DNA of 64,000 nucleotides from Proteles cristata cristata. Lineage: Eukaryota; Chordata; Mammalia; Carnivora; Hyaenidae. The position numbers were made by a program, and so were the translations under genes. The notes below the pieces were generated by a model. The model had not been told where the DNA came from. It was given only the letters and a program-made list of their open reading frames with translations, and searched no databases. The DNA is taken from assembly GCA_017311185.1 (NCBI GenBank), contig JAESUZ010002395.1, positions 1,054,001-1,118,000 on the forward strand. Reading direction: 5' to 3'. Positions 1-11,340 of this stretch are shown here, in pieces (positions within the stretch are counted from its first letter, which is position 1; each line of letters opens with the position of its first letter).

Positions 1-559
1 TTCTCTCATCTCAAATCTTTTTTCAGATATGGGCTCCATTTACAGAGTTTACCTGCAAGGTGTGGTTGCTGTGTAAATTTCACGATGTTGTAAATTCCTT
101 TTCAAGGGACCTTAAATCTCACTGTGAATGACATGGGTTCTGGAGTAATGCAGCTCCAGATTGAGAACCTAGAGTATGTCCCTGGAGGGGGTCTCCAGAG
201 TGGAGGCTTTGGACCAAGGGGATCAAGGAAGAGCCCAGGGGATGACAAAGAAAAGGAGGGAAGAGTGTAGTATAAGGCGTGAGAGAACCAGTATGTGGAT
301 GAAGTCCAAAGGTTGGAGAGAGGCCACCGAAAGTGGCATATTCCTGAAAGTTAGCCAGTGTGACTGATGTTGCCCATCAGGGTGGAGGAAGCCAGGTATT
401 TTGTGGATATTTTGTATTATGATAATCAGATAAACTATGACAGGAATTGCAAACTCGGATGATTCTGGGGACCATGATGATGGCCTGGTTATAAAAACTA
501 TTTCCCTTCCTTCTTTGCTCTACCATAATAAAATCAGTAACTCCAGTCTGATTATAATG
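1..559. other. unique sequence, no feature recognised
   Basis: No repeat family, splice-flanked exon or RNA gene is recognisable. A 63-codon open frame at 176-367 (+) has no family resemblance and is of a length expected by chance. Confidence 0.5.
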
Positions 560-829
560 AATAAAACTCTACAAAGGCTTCCCATCTCACCCATTAAGTG
601 ACAGATTCCTGTCAACAGTCTACAAGACCCTATTCTGTCTCTTCTCTGGTATCTCTCTGGTCTCTTATTTTATGTATTCTGCTCCAAACTACAATTGCTT
701 TTCATTGAAGAGGTCAGGTCAACTCCCTTGTTTGGGATCTCCCCACTGGGCATTTGCTACCAGCTAGAATGTTCTTCCCTGAGTGGCATATATGGGTCAC
801 TCCCTTATCCCTCCAGATTTTTCCCTCAA
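560..829 (+). mobile_element. L2 LINE 3' region, first half (split by L1)
   Basis: The text resembles the conserved L2 3' end: a stretch like aggcttcccatctcaccc, then tagaatgttcttccc and ccctcaaaagtcacctct. The element resumes at 1689 after the L1 insertion, so the two parts are one ancient L2 copy. Confidence 0.7.
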
Positions 830-842
830 AAGTCACCTCTGA
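830..842. repeat. target-site duplication, left copy (L1 at 843)
   Basis: aagtcacctctga here and aggtcccctctga at 1676-1688 match at 11 of 13 bases and lie exactly at the edges of the L1. The duplicated bases belong to the L2 that was the target. Confidence 0.7.
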
Positions 843-1675
843 TTTTCCAAAGAAGACATCCAGATGACTAACAGACACATGAAAAGATGCTCAACATCAC
901 TCATCAAGAGAGAAATATAAGTCAAAACCACAATACCACCTCATACCAATCAGAATGGCTAAAACTTAACAACTCAGGAAATCATAGATGTTGGCGAGGA
1001 TGTGGAGAAAGAGGAACTCTCTTGCACACTTGGGGATGCAAAATGATGCAGCCCCTCTGTAAAACAGTATGGTGGTTCCTCAGAAAGTTAAAAATAGAAC
1101 TACCCTATGACCCAGCAATTGCACTTCTAGGGATTTACCCAAAGGATACGGAAATACTGACTTGAAGGGGACACATGCACCCCATTGTTTATAGCAGCAC
1201 TATCAACAATAGCCAAACTATGGAGACAGCCCAAATGTCCAATGACTGATGAATGGATAAAGATGTGGTAGATATAAAATAATGGAATATATCATCTCAA
1301 AGAATGAAATCTTGCCATGTACGTTGATGTGGATGGAGCTAGAGTGTCTTACGCTAAGCAAATAAATCAGAGAAAGGCGATTACCATATGATTTCACGCA
1401 TATGTGGAATTTAGAAAGCAATACAGATGAGCCTAGAAGAAACAGGGAAAAAAAGAGAGAGGGAGGCAAATCCCAAGAGACTCTTAACTGTAGAAAACAA
1501 ACTGAGGGTTGATGGGGGATGGGCTAGATGGGTGCAGGGTACTGGGAGGGTACTGGGTGTTGATGAGCACTAGGTGTTATATGTAAGTGATGAATCATTC
1601 AATTAAATTCAATAGAATTTAAATTAAAAGTTGAAATTAAAAAAAAAGCAAATTCTAAACTAAAAAAGAAAAAAA
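843..1675 (+). mobile_element. 5'-truncated L1 inserted in L2
   Basis: This is the 3' end of ORF2 (reverse transcriptase C-terminal region, codons resembling the usual [14 protein letters not shown] and [16 protein letters not shown] text at 887-1165), followed by a 3' UTR and an A-rich tail. It begins ttttccaaagaagacatcc, a common L1 ORF2 segment. ORF2 is broken by frameshifts and stop codons, including one after codon ILT near 1165, so no active protein is encoded. The 11/13 duplication shows ordinary LINE retrotransposition into an older L2. Confidence 0.9.
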
Positions 1676-1688
1676 AGGTCCCCTCTGA

Positions 1689-1975
1689 CGGAGAGCTTCC
1701 CTAACTCCATGGTTAACGTATCAGCCTTGGATTGTTCTTTATCTCTTCCTGGATTTCACCTTTTTGCTTTATGCTTATGTCATCCAGCAAACTGTGTATT
1801 TTACTTATTACATTGTTTGTCTCTCTTTCTCCAACCCCACTAAAATGGAAACTTCACGTAACTTCATGGTGGGTAGGCATTTTTGCCTGTTTAGTCCCTG
1901 CTTTATCTCCAATACCTAGAATGAGGCTTGGCCTGCATTAGGGTCCCAACGGACACGCAGGTGTTAAATGAATGA
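1689..1975 (+). mobile_element. L2 LINE 3' end, second half
   Basis: Continues the L2 text from 829: gagagcttccctaactcc, tttgtctctctttctccaac, a cactaaaatggaaac motif and the terminal cagtgcctgg-like, taaatgaatga end. Orientation and order match the first half. Confidence 0.75.
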
Positions 1976-2264
1976 CAAGGAACAAGTAATAAGTGTGGGA
2001 GAAAGGTCGTAAGTGCAGAAGCCTTCGGGACAGTGGAAAAGGTATGCTCCTTCTCAAGGGCAGCTCAGACCTGTTTCCTGTGATTTGGGGCATATGAAAA
2101 TACAGATCAAATAATGCCAGGCCTTTTGATTTTCAGGAAAAACTAAACTTCTCAAGTCATATACAAACATTCCCAATTTTTTATTTTTCTATTTTATTGA
2201 GGTAGGCTTCATGTATAATAAAGCGCATTTATTTAAGTGTTCAATTTGATGAGGTTTTTCTTCT

Positions 2265-2372
2265 TCAGATTTTTTTAAAGCAAGCTTTCTACCCAGTGTG
2301 GACCTCGAATTTACAACCCCAGGATCAAGAGTCTCATGCTCCACCGACTGAGGCAACCAGGCCCCCCTTCGT
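2265..2372 (-). mobile_element. CAN-SINE, class O, short antisense copy
   Basis: Plus-strand text runs from an A/T stretch to ctcatgctccaccgactgag and ccaggcccccc, the reverse complement of an old SINE head. It lacks the CT-rich body of younger copies. Confidence 0.75.
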
Positions 2373-2426
2373 GAATTTTGATGTACGTACACAGCGATCA
2401 CTACAATTAAGAAACAGAACATTTCT

Positions 2427-2650
2427 GGGGAGCCTGGGTGGCTCAGTCGGTTAAGCATCTGACTTCAGCTCAGGTCATGATCTCGCAGTTCATGAGTAGA
2501 GCCCCGCGCTGGACTCTGTGCTGACATCTCAGAGCCTGGAGCCTGCTTGGGATTCTGTGTCTCCCTCTCTCTCTGCCCCTCCCCCACTGCCGTTCTGTCT
2601 CTTTCTGTGTCTCAAAAATGAATAAATGTTAAAAAAAATATTAAGAAAGA
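2427..2650 (+). mobile_element. CAN-SINE, class S
   Basis: Head ggggagcctgggtggctcag, B-box region degraded (agtagagccccg), then cagagcctggagcctgc, CT run and tail tcaaaaatgaataaatg. A partial duplication, aagaaaca, is visible at 2410 and 2651. Confidence 0.92.
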
Positions 2651-3097
2651 AAGAAACACTGCTTCCACTGTCCTGGAATTTTTCCCTGTGCACTTTGGCA
2701 ATCCTTTCCTCCTTCCCCTCCATCCTTAAGTCACTGATCCTTAATGCTTTCTGTCAAAACACGTTGGTTTGCATTTTCTAGAATACTATACAAACGGAAT
2801 CATGTTAGTAGATGCTTTTATTTTCTGGCCGCTTTCACTTAGCATCATGACCTTGGGATTCAAATCATAACGTGTGTATAATTCATTTTTTTAAAAAATT
2901 GTCAAGTAGTGCTTTCTGGGATGAATATATCGCGATTTGTTTATCCATCCAACTGTCGACGCGACAGTCATTTGGGTTCTTTCTGTTTCGGCAATGACAA
3001 AGCTGCTGTAAATATTCACGCACAAGTGTTTATGGGGACGTATGTTTTCATTTCTCTTTAATTCTCCTGATATTTGTTTTTATTTTTTTCAATGTTG

Positions 3098-3180
3098 GTG
3101 TTCTCTCTCTCTCTCCTTTCTCTGCCCTTCCCCTGCTCATGCACACACTCTCTCCCTCTCTCTAAATAAATAAACAGTTT
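3098..3180 (+). mobile_element. CAN-SINE 3' fragment
   Basis: Only the CT-rich body, ctgctcatgcacacac and the tail ctctaaataaataaac remain. The tRNA-like head is missing, so the copy is 5' truncated. Confidence 0.7.
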
Positions 3181-4139
3181 GGAGTCGATAGAGAGGTGCT
3201 ATGTTTTTCTTTGTGGTAACAGACGTATCCAGTGGTTCTTTAGTGCACACTTTTTGAAGTTTGAGCCCAGATATGTGCATTCACCATCCTGAGGTGGTTC
3301 ACTCATGCGGAGACCACGATATGAAGCCATAGTTTCTGGCGCTGGTAGGGCTTCTCTGCCTGGGGCCCCCTCACTGGGAGTTGGCCGAAAGGGGCTGACC
3401 GTCCGCTGCAAGCTTGGGTTCTGGGGATGGAAGGCCTCCTGTCACAGCTCCTCCAGTGAACCAGAGCTGTCGGGACGATAGTCGGTGTGGGGTGCTTACT
3501 TGAGGAACTTTAATCTGGTCCCCCCCCAACTCCACCGGAGAAGCAGCCAGGAGCCAGACAGCCTTCTTCCACCTCCGTGTGTGGTCCGCCAGTCTCCTAG
3601 CTCCCACAGGTGGCCTCCTAAGGGCTGTGCAGTGACATTTTCAGGAAGGCAGGAACACAGGGATCTTTTGTTCTCTTTGACACGAGGAGGAGGGAGGATT
3701 GTAGAGTTGGTTTGGACATTAATCCTGTTTATTTATTTCTTGCCTCCTTTCTATCAGAGGCAGAGAAGGGGGAGAAGAGGTCACTACCGGCTCTCCAATG
3801 TAGCAGCGTCCTCTGCGCAAAGGGAAAGTCCACAGAGGAAGGTCACTTTGGGCGAAGATAAGGGATGGTGGCCTCGTGAGACCTTCAGTCCCTTGGCCGA
3901 GATGCTGGCAGGCGCCGCCAGCTGTCCTCTTTCAGGACCGTGTGAGGAGGACTTCCCTTGGGGATCTTGACAGGGGACGCCACCAGCAAGTGGGAGACCC
4001 ACGTGGTAGCCAAGGGAGTGGGTCGCCTGCCCACTCCCCAGTGTGGGATGAATTCGAGCCAAGATTCTGCAGAGCAGGTGTGGACAGGCCCGGGAAATAT
4101 TACATTGTTATCACTGTTGTGCGTCTTTCCTTTAAAATT
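3181..4139. other. GC-rich unique interval without recognised repeat
   Basis: Noticeably richer in G, C and CpG than its surroundings but below CpG-island density by my count. A 161-codon open frame at 3485-3970 (+) and others on both strands overlap here. None shows a known domain, a signal peptide or exon-like flanks, so I do not call a gene. GC-rich DNA lacks stop codons by composition alone. Confidence 0.5.
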
Positions 4140-4350
4140 GCAAACAGTGGGCAGGGACGAGCACCCGACTCTTGATTTTGGCCCAGGTCATGATCTCAAG
4201 GTCGGTGAGTTCAAGCCCCGCGTGGGGCTCCCCATGAAGCATGGAGCCTGCTTGATTGTCTCCCGCTCTCTTTTTGCCCCTCCTCCCGGCTGAGCAAACA
4301 CACACTCTTTCTATAAAATAAAAAATAAAGATAAATAAGAAAAAATGTTT
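4140..4350 (+). mobile_element. CAN-SINE, class O
   Basis: Diverged head (gcagggacgagcacccgact), then ccaggtcatgatctcaagg, gttcaagccccgcg, catggagcctgcttg and an A-rich tail. The first bases of the A box are mutated. Confidence 0.85.
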
Positions 4351-5117
4351 AAAAACTTTAATTTTTTTCTCTTATTATAATAGTAGTAGAGACTTGTAAA
4401 AATTTCAGAAAATTCAGAAAAGTATGAAGACCAATATAAACATCCTTTGAACCTCTGCTATATAGAGATGGCCACTGTTAAGTTTTGATTTTGCAATATT
4501 CAGGGAGCCAGAACCTATTATAACTATACAATATATAGTACATAATATATAATATGCTATGTATCACATATACATTTATGTGTACACATACATATTCACA
4601 TCCATATGTAGACATACAACAGACCTCACGATGAAGACACAGCCATAGGGCTGGGTGCTGGCTGGCACCAGGGCTTTCTGGGAATCAGGCAGCAGAAAGG
4701 CTGAGGGAATCTCAGCGATCATCACAGTGCCCCTGAAGCCTTGAATAAAGTCAGCGAAAGCTCACAAAAGGCTTATAGAGAACCGAGTTATTGTGAAGGA
4801 GTAAGCTTTACATCGGAGCTCTAGGAGATGAAACCAGACCAGTGCACACAGGTAGAGTGGTGTAGGGGCAGATGGAAAGATGAAGAAGGGAAACTTTGAA
4901 AGGCCTTGGCACCAGTGTTAATCCAATCCAACTGTCACCAGGTTCAAAGCCAGTTTAACCCCAGTGGGCACCGTGGCTACTATTTGGCCTTCTCACTCTT
5001 TCCATGTGTATGTATATATTCATACGTCTGTGTTGATATATATCAGTGTCTACATACATGCATATGTATAAATATATATACATACATATACATATGTATC
5101 TATATGATTTTAATTTC
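4351..5117. other. unique sequence with AT-rich simple tracts
   Basis: Part of 4351-4510 resembles an unassigned ancient repeat (gatggccactgttaag). AT-rich, TATG-like low-complexity DNA lies at about 4515-4622 and 4995-5107. The 71- and 101-codon frames over the second tract (IYTYIYICIY-type peptides) are translations of the simple sequence and not proteins. Confidence 0.55.
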
Positions 5118-5212
5118 TTGAATCTTTATTTGGCGAGAGCTTGGGCACACACTTGCATACAGGGGAAGGGCAGAGAGAGAGTCCCAAGCAGGTTCTGCAC
5201 TGTCAGCATAGA
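5118..5212 (-). mobile_element. CAN-SINE fragment, antisense
   Basis: Plus strand reads aggggaagggcagagagaga, tcccaagcaggttctgcac and gtcagcatagagg, the reverse complement of the SINE body. The tRNA-like head is absent. Confidence 0.6.
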
Positions 5213-6094
5213 GGACGGAGAGATGGTTACTATGGGAACACACCTTTTCCTGCCCCACATCACTTCTGCCTTCTGCCAGGGCCTATCTGTCACCGCGGAC
5301 TTCTTCCTCAGGGTGGCTTCAGTGAATGGTATGGGCATCTCACCCCCATGAGAAATTCCTGTCCTTGACATAAGCCAGCAGGTAGGTGGGGTCCCTAAGG
5401 CCTGTGACTGCTTGTTTCTGTGAAATACTGCTGAGCCAGAAAATCCTGCCTGGCACATCCCAGAATTTATTTATTTATTTTTGTGTGGAAAGTCAGAACG
5501 TGTCTGGATTAGGATTGCAGAGTTGAACACAGTTCTGAGAATATCAATCATTGGGCAAAAGAACAGCCAGCCCATTGGTATCTGTGTCTCCCCACCCCAA
5601 CCCCCCACCCAGCCTCAAGCAGCTACGTAGACACCACGCATTGCTGGAGTCCAATGTCAAGGCCCTCCTTGCCTCACAAAGTAGAGTGACTTTACTGCGA
5701 TATGGTGAGCTTGCTTCTCATCTCAATAGCCAGCAAGCCTCTGAGTTGCCACTGGGAGGGTGGCAGATTTGAGGTCTCTCTCAAGGATTCGAGGCAAAAT
5801 TGGCAGTGTCCAATGTCTACAGGGGATGGATGCCTGATAGAAGTGAACAGGACAGGCACAGGGAGCCTTGGGGAGACCCAGCACTCCTGGCCGATATAAA
5901 GACCCTGGCTTGGTTTAAAGCAGCCAACATCTCTCGGCTCCATTAGCATCTGTCATCCAGGAACATGACTCCATGTTGCAAGATCTTGGTCCAGAGAGGC
6001 CAGATATTTACAGGAAATCTGGTCGTCACAAACTTTTGGCAACAAACTCATGAGATATTTTGAATGCATCATCAAATGGTCAGGAACATGTCGT
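5213..6094. other. unique sequence
   Basis: No repeat family recognised. A C-rich stretch lies at 5591-5610 and an atttattt run at 5466-5482. Open frames on both strands stay below 111 codons and resemble nothing known. Confidence 0.5.
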
Positions 6095-6350
6095 GTCTTT
6101 CAAGTCGGTCACTCAAATGTCGCTTTGTCAGTAAGGATTTCCCTGATGCCCCTATTTTAAAGGACACTCCCTGTCTCAGTCTGGCACTTCCTTGTTCCAT
6201 TTCTCTGTTTTGTCTTTCTCCATCGTGTTGACTTCTGTCCACTACTGAGGGCAGAAGCATTTCTCCTATTGCCCCTTTTCTGGATGTCTAGCATCAAGAA
6301 CAGTATTTGGACATAGAAAATACTCAGGAATGTTATTGAATAAAGGCAGG
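6095..6350 (+). mobile_element. L2 LINE 3' end
   Basis: Contains tcactcaaatgtcgctttg, aaggatttccctgatgcccc, gagggcagaagcatttctcc and a terminal ttattgaataaagg, in the order of the L2 3' end. Confidence 0.75.
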
Positions 6351-6449
6351 TCTGAGACACAGAGACAGGACTAGAGTGAGGTAAGCAAGACCTGGAGGCA
6401 TGGATCTTATAAGATCACCGAGTGAGCACCTCCTTAAATTATGTATCCT

Positions 6450-6655
6450 AGGGGCACCTGGGTGGCTCAGTTGGTTAAGTGTCCAACTTCGGCTCAGGTC
6501 ATGATCTCTGAGTTTGAGCCCCGTATGGGCTTCTGTGCTGACAGCTCAGAGCCTGGAGCCTGCTTCAGATTCTGTGTCTCCCTCTCTCTCTGTCTGCCCC
6601 TCCCCCACTCTCTCTATTTCTCTCAAAAATAAGTAAACATTTTAAAAAAATAAAA
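6450..6655 (+). mobile_element. CAN-SINE, class S
   Basis: Complete head ggggcacctgggtggctcag, body gctgacagctcagagcctgg and tail tctcaaaaataagtaaac. Flanking copies of tatccta (6443-6449 and 6667-6673) are the likely core of its duplication. Confidence 0.95.
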
Positions 6656-6673
6656 AATAAATTTTCTATCCTA

Positions 6674-7186
6674 GATGCCACACCCTCCTCACCTTAGCCA
6701 CGGCCCTGCTGATGCACTTAACCACTGTGGTTTCTGACATGATTCTGACGGCCAGGTGAGAGACAGGAAAGTGGATTGGAACGTTTAAAAACTCATACAC
6801 TACTCTAATTTAAAAACATACAGCTCCAATGAACCTTGGAAATGCACAGATAATCTTAACTATGAATGGTACAGTAATCTTCAGCTCGAATGCATTTCTT
6901 TTCAGGATCGAGTATTGGATTTTATGCTCTCTTCTGTATTTTTACATTGAAAAACATAACATATGATGAGCTCAATGTGAAATTTTCCATTACCAAGGAG
7001 AGACAGAATTGATTTCAAGTCTAGGCCCAGGATGAGAGTTGAGAATGCCTGTTTATTGAAGACCACCAAAAATGTGGAACATATTGGAGAAAGAATCAAT
7101 GTGTATGCCAGAGACATTATAACCCAACTCAAAATGAACCCATATAACCCATTTCATTTTGAAGTAAAAGCAAAATCTTGAATGAA
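6674..7186. other. unique sequence
   Basis: No repeat recognised. A 76-codon open frame on the minus strand at 6902-7132 has no recognisable domain. Confidence 0.5.
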
Positions 7187-7200
7187 AAGTAGTAAATCTA

Positions 7201-7404
7201 GAGGCACCTGGGTGGCTCAGTCAGTTAAGCATCCAGCTCTTGATTTCAGCTCAGGTCATGATCTTAGTTTGTGGGTTTGAGCCCCGCATTAGGCTCTGTG
7301 CTGTTAGCATGGAGCCTGCTTGGGATTCTTTATCTCCTCTCTCTCTGCCTCTTCCATTTGCATTCTTTCTCTCTCTCTCTCAAAAATAAATAAATGTTAA
7401 AAAA
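7201..7404 (+). mobile_element. CAN-SINE, class S
   Basis: Head gaggcacctgggtggctcag, then agcatggagcctgcttggga and tail tcaaaaataaataaatg. The flanks aagtagtaaatcta (7187-7200) and aagtaataattcta (7405-7418) match at 12 of 14 bases. Confidence 0.95.
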
Positions 7405-7457
7405 AGTAATAATTCTAAGAAAATTTCTAGATGCCATAACAAGGCCAGCCAATGTTT

Positions 7458-7680
7458 GATGTTGTTATTGCTGTTTTTAACATTTACTTATGTTTTGAGA
7501 GGCAGAGAAAAATAGACCATGAGCAGGGGACGGGCAGAGAGAGGGAGACACAGAATCAGAGCAGGATCCAGGCTCTGAGCTGTCAACACAGAGTCCGACA
7601 TGGGGATTGAACCCACGAACCAGAAGGTCATGACCTGACCTGAAGTCGGACGCTTAACTGACTGAGCCACCCAGGCGCCC
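7458..7680 (-). mobile_element. CAN-SINE, antisense, exact TSD
   Basis: Reverse complement of a full-length SINE ending tgagccacccaggcgcccc. The 13-base duplication ccagccaatgttt is exact at 7445-7457 and 7681-7693, so the insertion is well bounded. Confidence 0.95.
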
Positions 7681-7693
7681 CCAGCCAATGTTT

Positions 7694-8546
7694 TTTATAT
7701 ACAGTTTTTCTGGCTGAAAGGAAATGGGATTCTGTGCCCAGACCTGCCAACGTGACAAGGAGACATACTGTAAGGTTAATGTAGCAGGGAATGTTATAGG
7801 TTGTTAATCAGGAGACTTGGATGGAGGCTCTGAGGTAGGGTAGCTGTCAGGTAGCAAAGGGGGTAACGAGGCAGATCAAAACACAAACTGCTGAAGGAAC
7901 TGCCAGAGAACTGGTTTGTCCAGCAGTGAGGTGGGCGGGACCCATCAAGGGCACTTCTAAGGCACCCACTTTAGTCATCATGGGAGAATCCGATGTAGAC
8001 GCCTGCCGTGCCTAATAGTACAAAGCCCTTTAGGATGGCAGGAGTCAAGGAATAGCTTTGTGTACTCCTTTGCCTTCTTTCCTTTAACCCCGGGGCTGAA
8101 GAGCCTTGTTTAACAGGTAGAGAGAGAACAAATGCCCACATCTGCTTCTTACAGTCTGCCCTTGCTAGGTGAGGGGAGAGATTCTCTAAAGCACAGAGAG
8201 AGTTCTGCCTGTTACATAGGACTCGACATTCTCATTATCCATTGAAAGCTGTTTTGTGACATGAAGTGATCTAGGAGAGTGTATTTCCTAAGACTGGGTG
8301 GCAGAAAAGTCATAGAACATGCTGGATTTTGTTAAGGAGAAAAGGAAACAAAGCACGTTTTAGAGGGACAGTGGGAGAGAAAGCTCCGGTCATGAATGTT
8401 CATGTTCCGTGTCCTAATTAACCGAAGCTGAATCAGACCTTGCAGTAATCCTATAACGAGTCTCTACAATTCTTGTTCAGTTATCTAGAAAACCTGCTGT
8501 TAGGAAGAAAAACTAATGATAATAGATTAATACCAATGTAAAAAAG
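7694..8546. other. unique sequence
   Basis: No repeat, exon or RNA gene recognised. Runs of A/G-rich text without periodicity. Confidence 0.5.
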
Positions 8547-8722
8547 GGGCGCCTGGGCGGCTCAGCCGGTTGAGCGTCCAACTCTTGATATCAGCTCAGG
8601 TCATGATCTTGAGGTCCTGGGATCGAGTCCCACATCGGGCTCTGCGCTGAATGTGGAGCCCTGCTTGGGGTTTTCTCTCTCCCTCTCTCTCTCCCAACAT
8701 AAATAAACAAACTTAAAAAACC
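8547..8722 (+). mobile_element. CAN-SINE, class O
   Basis: Head ggggcgcctgggcggctcag with the B box ggatcgagtcccac, then atgtggagccctgcttgggg and a short CT tract. It lacks the class S ctgacagctcagagcc segment. Confidence 0.92.
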
Positions 8723-9843
8723 TGCTAGAAGATGCACCATCCACATTAAGAAAATCACTTCTACCGTTATCATCGTTATTTCGTTGTCATTATATCATCA
8801 TTAAGTTGTATTGTTGTCATCATTATTATGCAATGGAAGGCTTATGAACATTTTTGCAGAAGTTTTATATGAAAAACAATATATTTATTGAGTGTAACGT
8901 GCCTGCCTTATGGGACTGTTAGGGAGCACGTAACAGAATACTCGTAGAAGATTCCTGGGAAGACTTCCAAATCTTCCCTCCTAGAAAATAACCTCTTTTT
9001 GAGTTTATTGCACACCCTATAGATATGTTAGGAGGGTTTCAATAATAAGATTCCTTAAGAAGACTAGAAGAGTTGCTCGAGAGTGATTTTTTCCCCCTAG
9101 CTTTTCTGTCTTTAAAAAAGAAAAGGCTGAAAGATTTTAGGGTGGTGTAGGCCCGCCCTCTTGCAGCTGACATGACAAGGTCTCATGCAAACAGTTCATG
9201 ACTTTGGTCCTGTGCCACCTTGGTAAATATTTGTAGGACCTGACAAACCAAATTGGGATGATTTCCCAGAATCCCAGGGGGTATGACTTTTAAAAAAAAT
9301 TTTTTTTAAACTGAGTATGTGTAGTTTTGAGAAGTTTTGACAAGACAGAGCTCAAGTTGTGGCTGATAGAAGAAATACCATTACTTCTGTGCCAATACAG
9401 TGAACAGCGGTGTGTACCGTCAGCCGATAAGAATGGATGATCAGATCCTGTCCCTTTCTGAACCAGTAAAAGGTTGTGATCTTGTGGTTACATAACTTAT
9501 TACATAACTTACCTATCTACATAGGTAGATATTTGAGGACTGGCATTTAGACCATTCATGTGTCCCATCTGTGACAAAGTCCCTGATTTTCCACATGCTA
9601 TCCCTTTGTCTACCCGAATTCCTATGGGAACTGTTCTCCCTCCCCCGAGCTTGGGTTCTGGGGCCCTCGGTGAAGTTCTGGTACCCTTGGGAGCCCAGAG
9701 TGCAGATCCTTTGAGGATGGGAAAACAGGATGTACAATTCTGGAATTTTATTTTCTACTCCCCAAGTTGTATCTTAATGGTAGTGGTAGTTACATGTGTA
9801 CACGCACACACATACACACACGTGTCAAAACTCACTGAACCTG
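8723..9843. other. unique sequence with small low-complexity patches
   Basis: Holds a TCATTA-rich patch (8765-8830), a self-complementary run of A and T at 9290-9311, a short hairpin (tatctac/gtagata) near 9513-9531 and an alternating CA patch at 9797-9822. No gene recognised. The 112-codon frame at 9558-9896 runs into the next SINE. Confidence 0.5.
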
Positions 9844-10044
9844 GAGCCCCTGGGTGGCTCAGTCGGTTGAGTGTCCAACTTCAGTTCAGGTCATGATCTT
9901 GAGGTTTGTGAGTTCGAGCCCCGCATTGGGCTCTGTGCTGTCAGTGCAGAGCCTGCTTCAGATCCTCTGTCCTGGTCTCTCTCTGTCCCTCCCCTGCTCA
10001 CTCTCTCTCTCTCTCAAAAATGAACAAACATTTAAAAAAAAAAA
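9844..10044 (+). mobile_element. CAN-SINE, class S
   Basis: Head agcccctgggtggctcagtc, B box gagttcgagccccgc, CT run and tail tcaaaaatgaacaaac. The ctgacagctcagagcc segment is altered to ctgtcagtgcagagcc. Confidence 0.93.
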
Positions 10045-10159
10045 GCCTCACTTTAAAAGGGATGCATTGAATTATATCTCAATACAACTGATTAAAAATA
10101 ATTATGCTACAATGAGGTGTTTTTAATTACTTCTCAAGAAAGTAATAATTGACATTAAA

Positions 10160-10258
10160 AACAAAACCCTTCAGTGGCTCCCATTTACCTGTAAGATTAA
10201 ATTCACACTGCTAAAGAAGTTATTTAAAGCTCTCTACTATATGGCCTTAAGCTACCTT
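10160..10258 (+). mobile_element. L2 LINE fragment
   Basis: The run from cccttcagtggctcccat to atggccttaagctacctt follows the L2 3' region before the 570-845 type segment. A hAT element begins directly after it. Confidence 0.65.
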
Positions 10259-10695
10259 CAGTAAAGGTTTTTAACCTATTTTGTGTTATGAATGCTTTTG
10301 GTGGTCTGGTAAAAACTGTGGACTCCTTCTGAGAGTAATGCTTTTCAACGCATAAAACAAAACACGTAGGAATACAAAGGAAACTGATTATATTGAAATT
10401 ATATAAAAATACATACACAATTTGTGATCATAGTATACGTTCTTCTTTCTTAACAAGATTTAGCAGAAATCTCATCACTACATAATTTCAAAGTGCCGAC
10501 AAGCATATGGTAGCTTCAGATGGCTGCAACTGTAATGTGAAATGAAATAATCTGGAGTTTTCTTGGTGGGGAAGTAACACACACTGCTAATAATCTTAGG
10601 GTTTTTTGCCCGTATTCACAATGGAAGGAAGTGCTCGATATCAGTTAGAAGTCAATGAAAATAAAGGTGTATTTTTTTTCCTATCGAATTCAACC
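10259..10695 (+). mobile_element. hAT-type DNA transposon remnant
   Basis: Begins cagtaaaggtttttaacct and passes through ggtggtctggtaaaaac and gattatattgaaattat to gtcaatgaaaataaaggtg, in the order of a common non-autonomous mammalian hAT element whose ends read CAGGGGTTCTTAACC. It codes for no transposase. A second copy of the same family is split across 26592-29206. Confidence 0.7.
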
Positions 10696-11029
10696 TCCCT
10701 GCACACATCCCCTCCCCCCACTCCTTCCTGCCTTCATTCCAAGTTAAACATGCCTACCAATGCCTGAGTGCCCAACGGGCCCCAAGACACCCTCTGCCTT
10801 AGTGGAGAGGTCCCCATCCTAAAGCTGCAGAGACAGCAGGTGACATGAATATGTGAATGGGTGGGAGAGTCAGACAGTGGAGGACCATAACAATGCACAC
10901 AGAGCCCATGTGTTTGCTCGGGACGTTCAAAGAAAACTTTTTTTTTTTTTAATACAGCAATGTACTAGCCAAATCAAGATTAGCCCAAAGTTGGTCAGTG
11001 TACAGCTACTGTTTAATCAACCAGAATGC
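10696..11029. other. unique sequence, possible further L2
   Basis: The first 100 bases (cctcccctccttcc-like, pyrimidine-rich) could be a continuation of the L2 interrupted at 10258, but the match is weak. Confidence 0.4.
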
Positions 11030-11340
11030 ACTGCCAGTTCCTTCCTCCCACCCTCCCCTGCTGCACCCCCAGAGAGTTCCCCTTCTGTAGAAAGCTCTTC
11101 CCCTCTAATCTCTATTGATCAAAATGCAGCTAGTTCAGAAGTTGGCGTTTCCTGCTTCCCCTAGCTGGAAGTCATCTGGCCCTTGTCCGTGGTTCAGATC
11201 ATTCTCTGTGTTCTTTATTTCCTTATTTGTGAGCACGGGTCACATCTTGGCTTGTATTGTGTTTACTGATGTCGTGTCTACCTGCTCTAATCCATCCTGA
11301 GGTCCTGGATGGCAGGACACAGCCACGTTTCTTTCTCTTT
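11030..11340 (+). mobile_element. L2 LINE 3' region
   Basis: gaaagctcttcccctctaat, agctggaagtcatctggccc and tgaggtcctggatggcagga occur in L2 order. Open frames of 60 to 100 codons here are shadows of the repeat. Confidence 0.65.

Larger units (their letters stand above)
2165..3097 (-). mobile_element. L1M fragment, antisense, opened by two SINEs
   Basis: Read on the minus strand this is an old mammalian L1 from late ORF2 to the 3' UTR. On the plus strand the marks are attgaggtaggcttcatg, tttgcattttctagaatac, gctttcacttagcatcatg and gatttgtttatccatcc. CAN-SINEs occupy 2265-2372 and 2427-2650. No open frame survives. Confidence 0.8.

Noticed and set aside
887..1165. 92-codon open frame with [10 protein letters not shown] text
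   Set aside because: Part of a truncated and broken L1 ORF2.
3485..3970. 161-codon open frame
   Set aside because: No recognisable domain or exon signals. It lies in GC-rich DNA with overlapping frames on both strands, as expected by chance.
5046..5120. IYTYIYIC-type peptide suggesting a membrane protein
   Set aside because: Translation of an AT-rich TATG simple tract.
9290..9311. palindromic A/T run as a terminator or hairpin
   Set aside because: Simple complementary homopolymer runs without G/C stem, common by chance in mammalian DNA.
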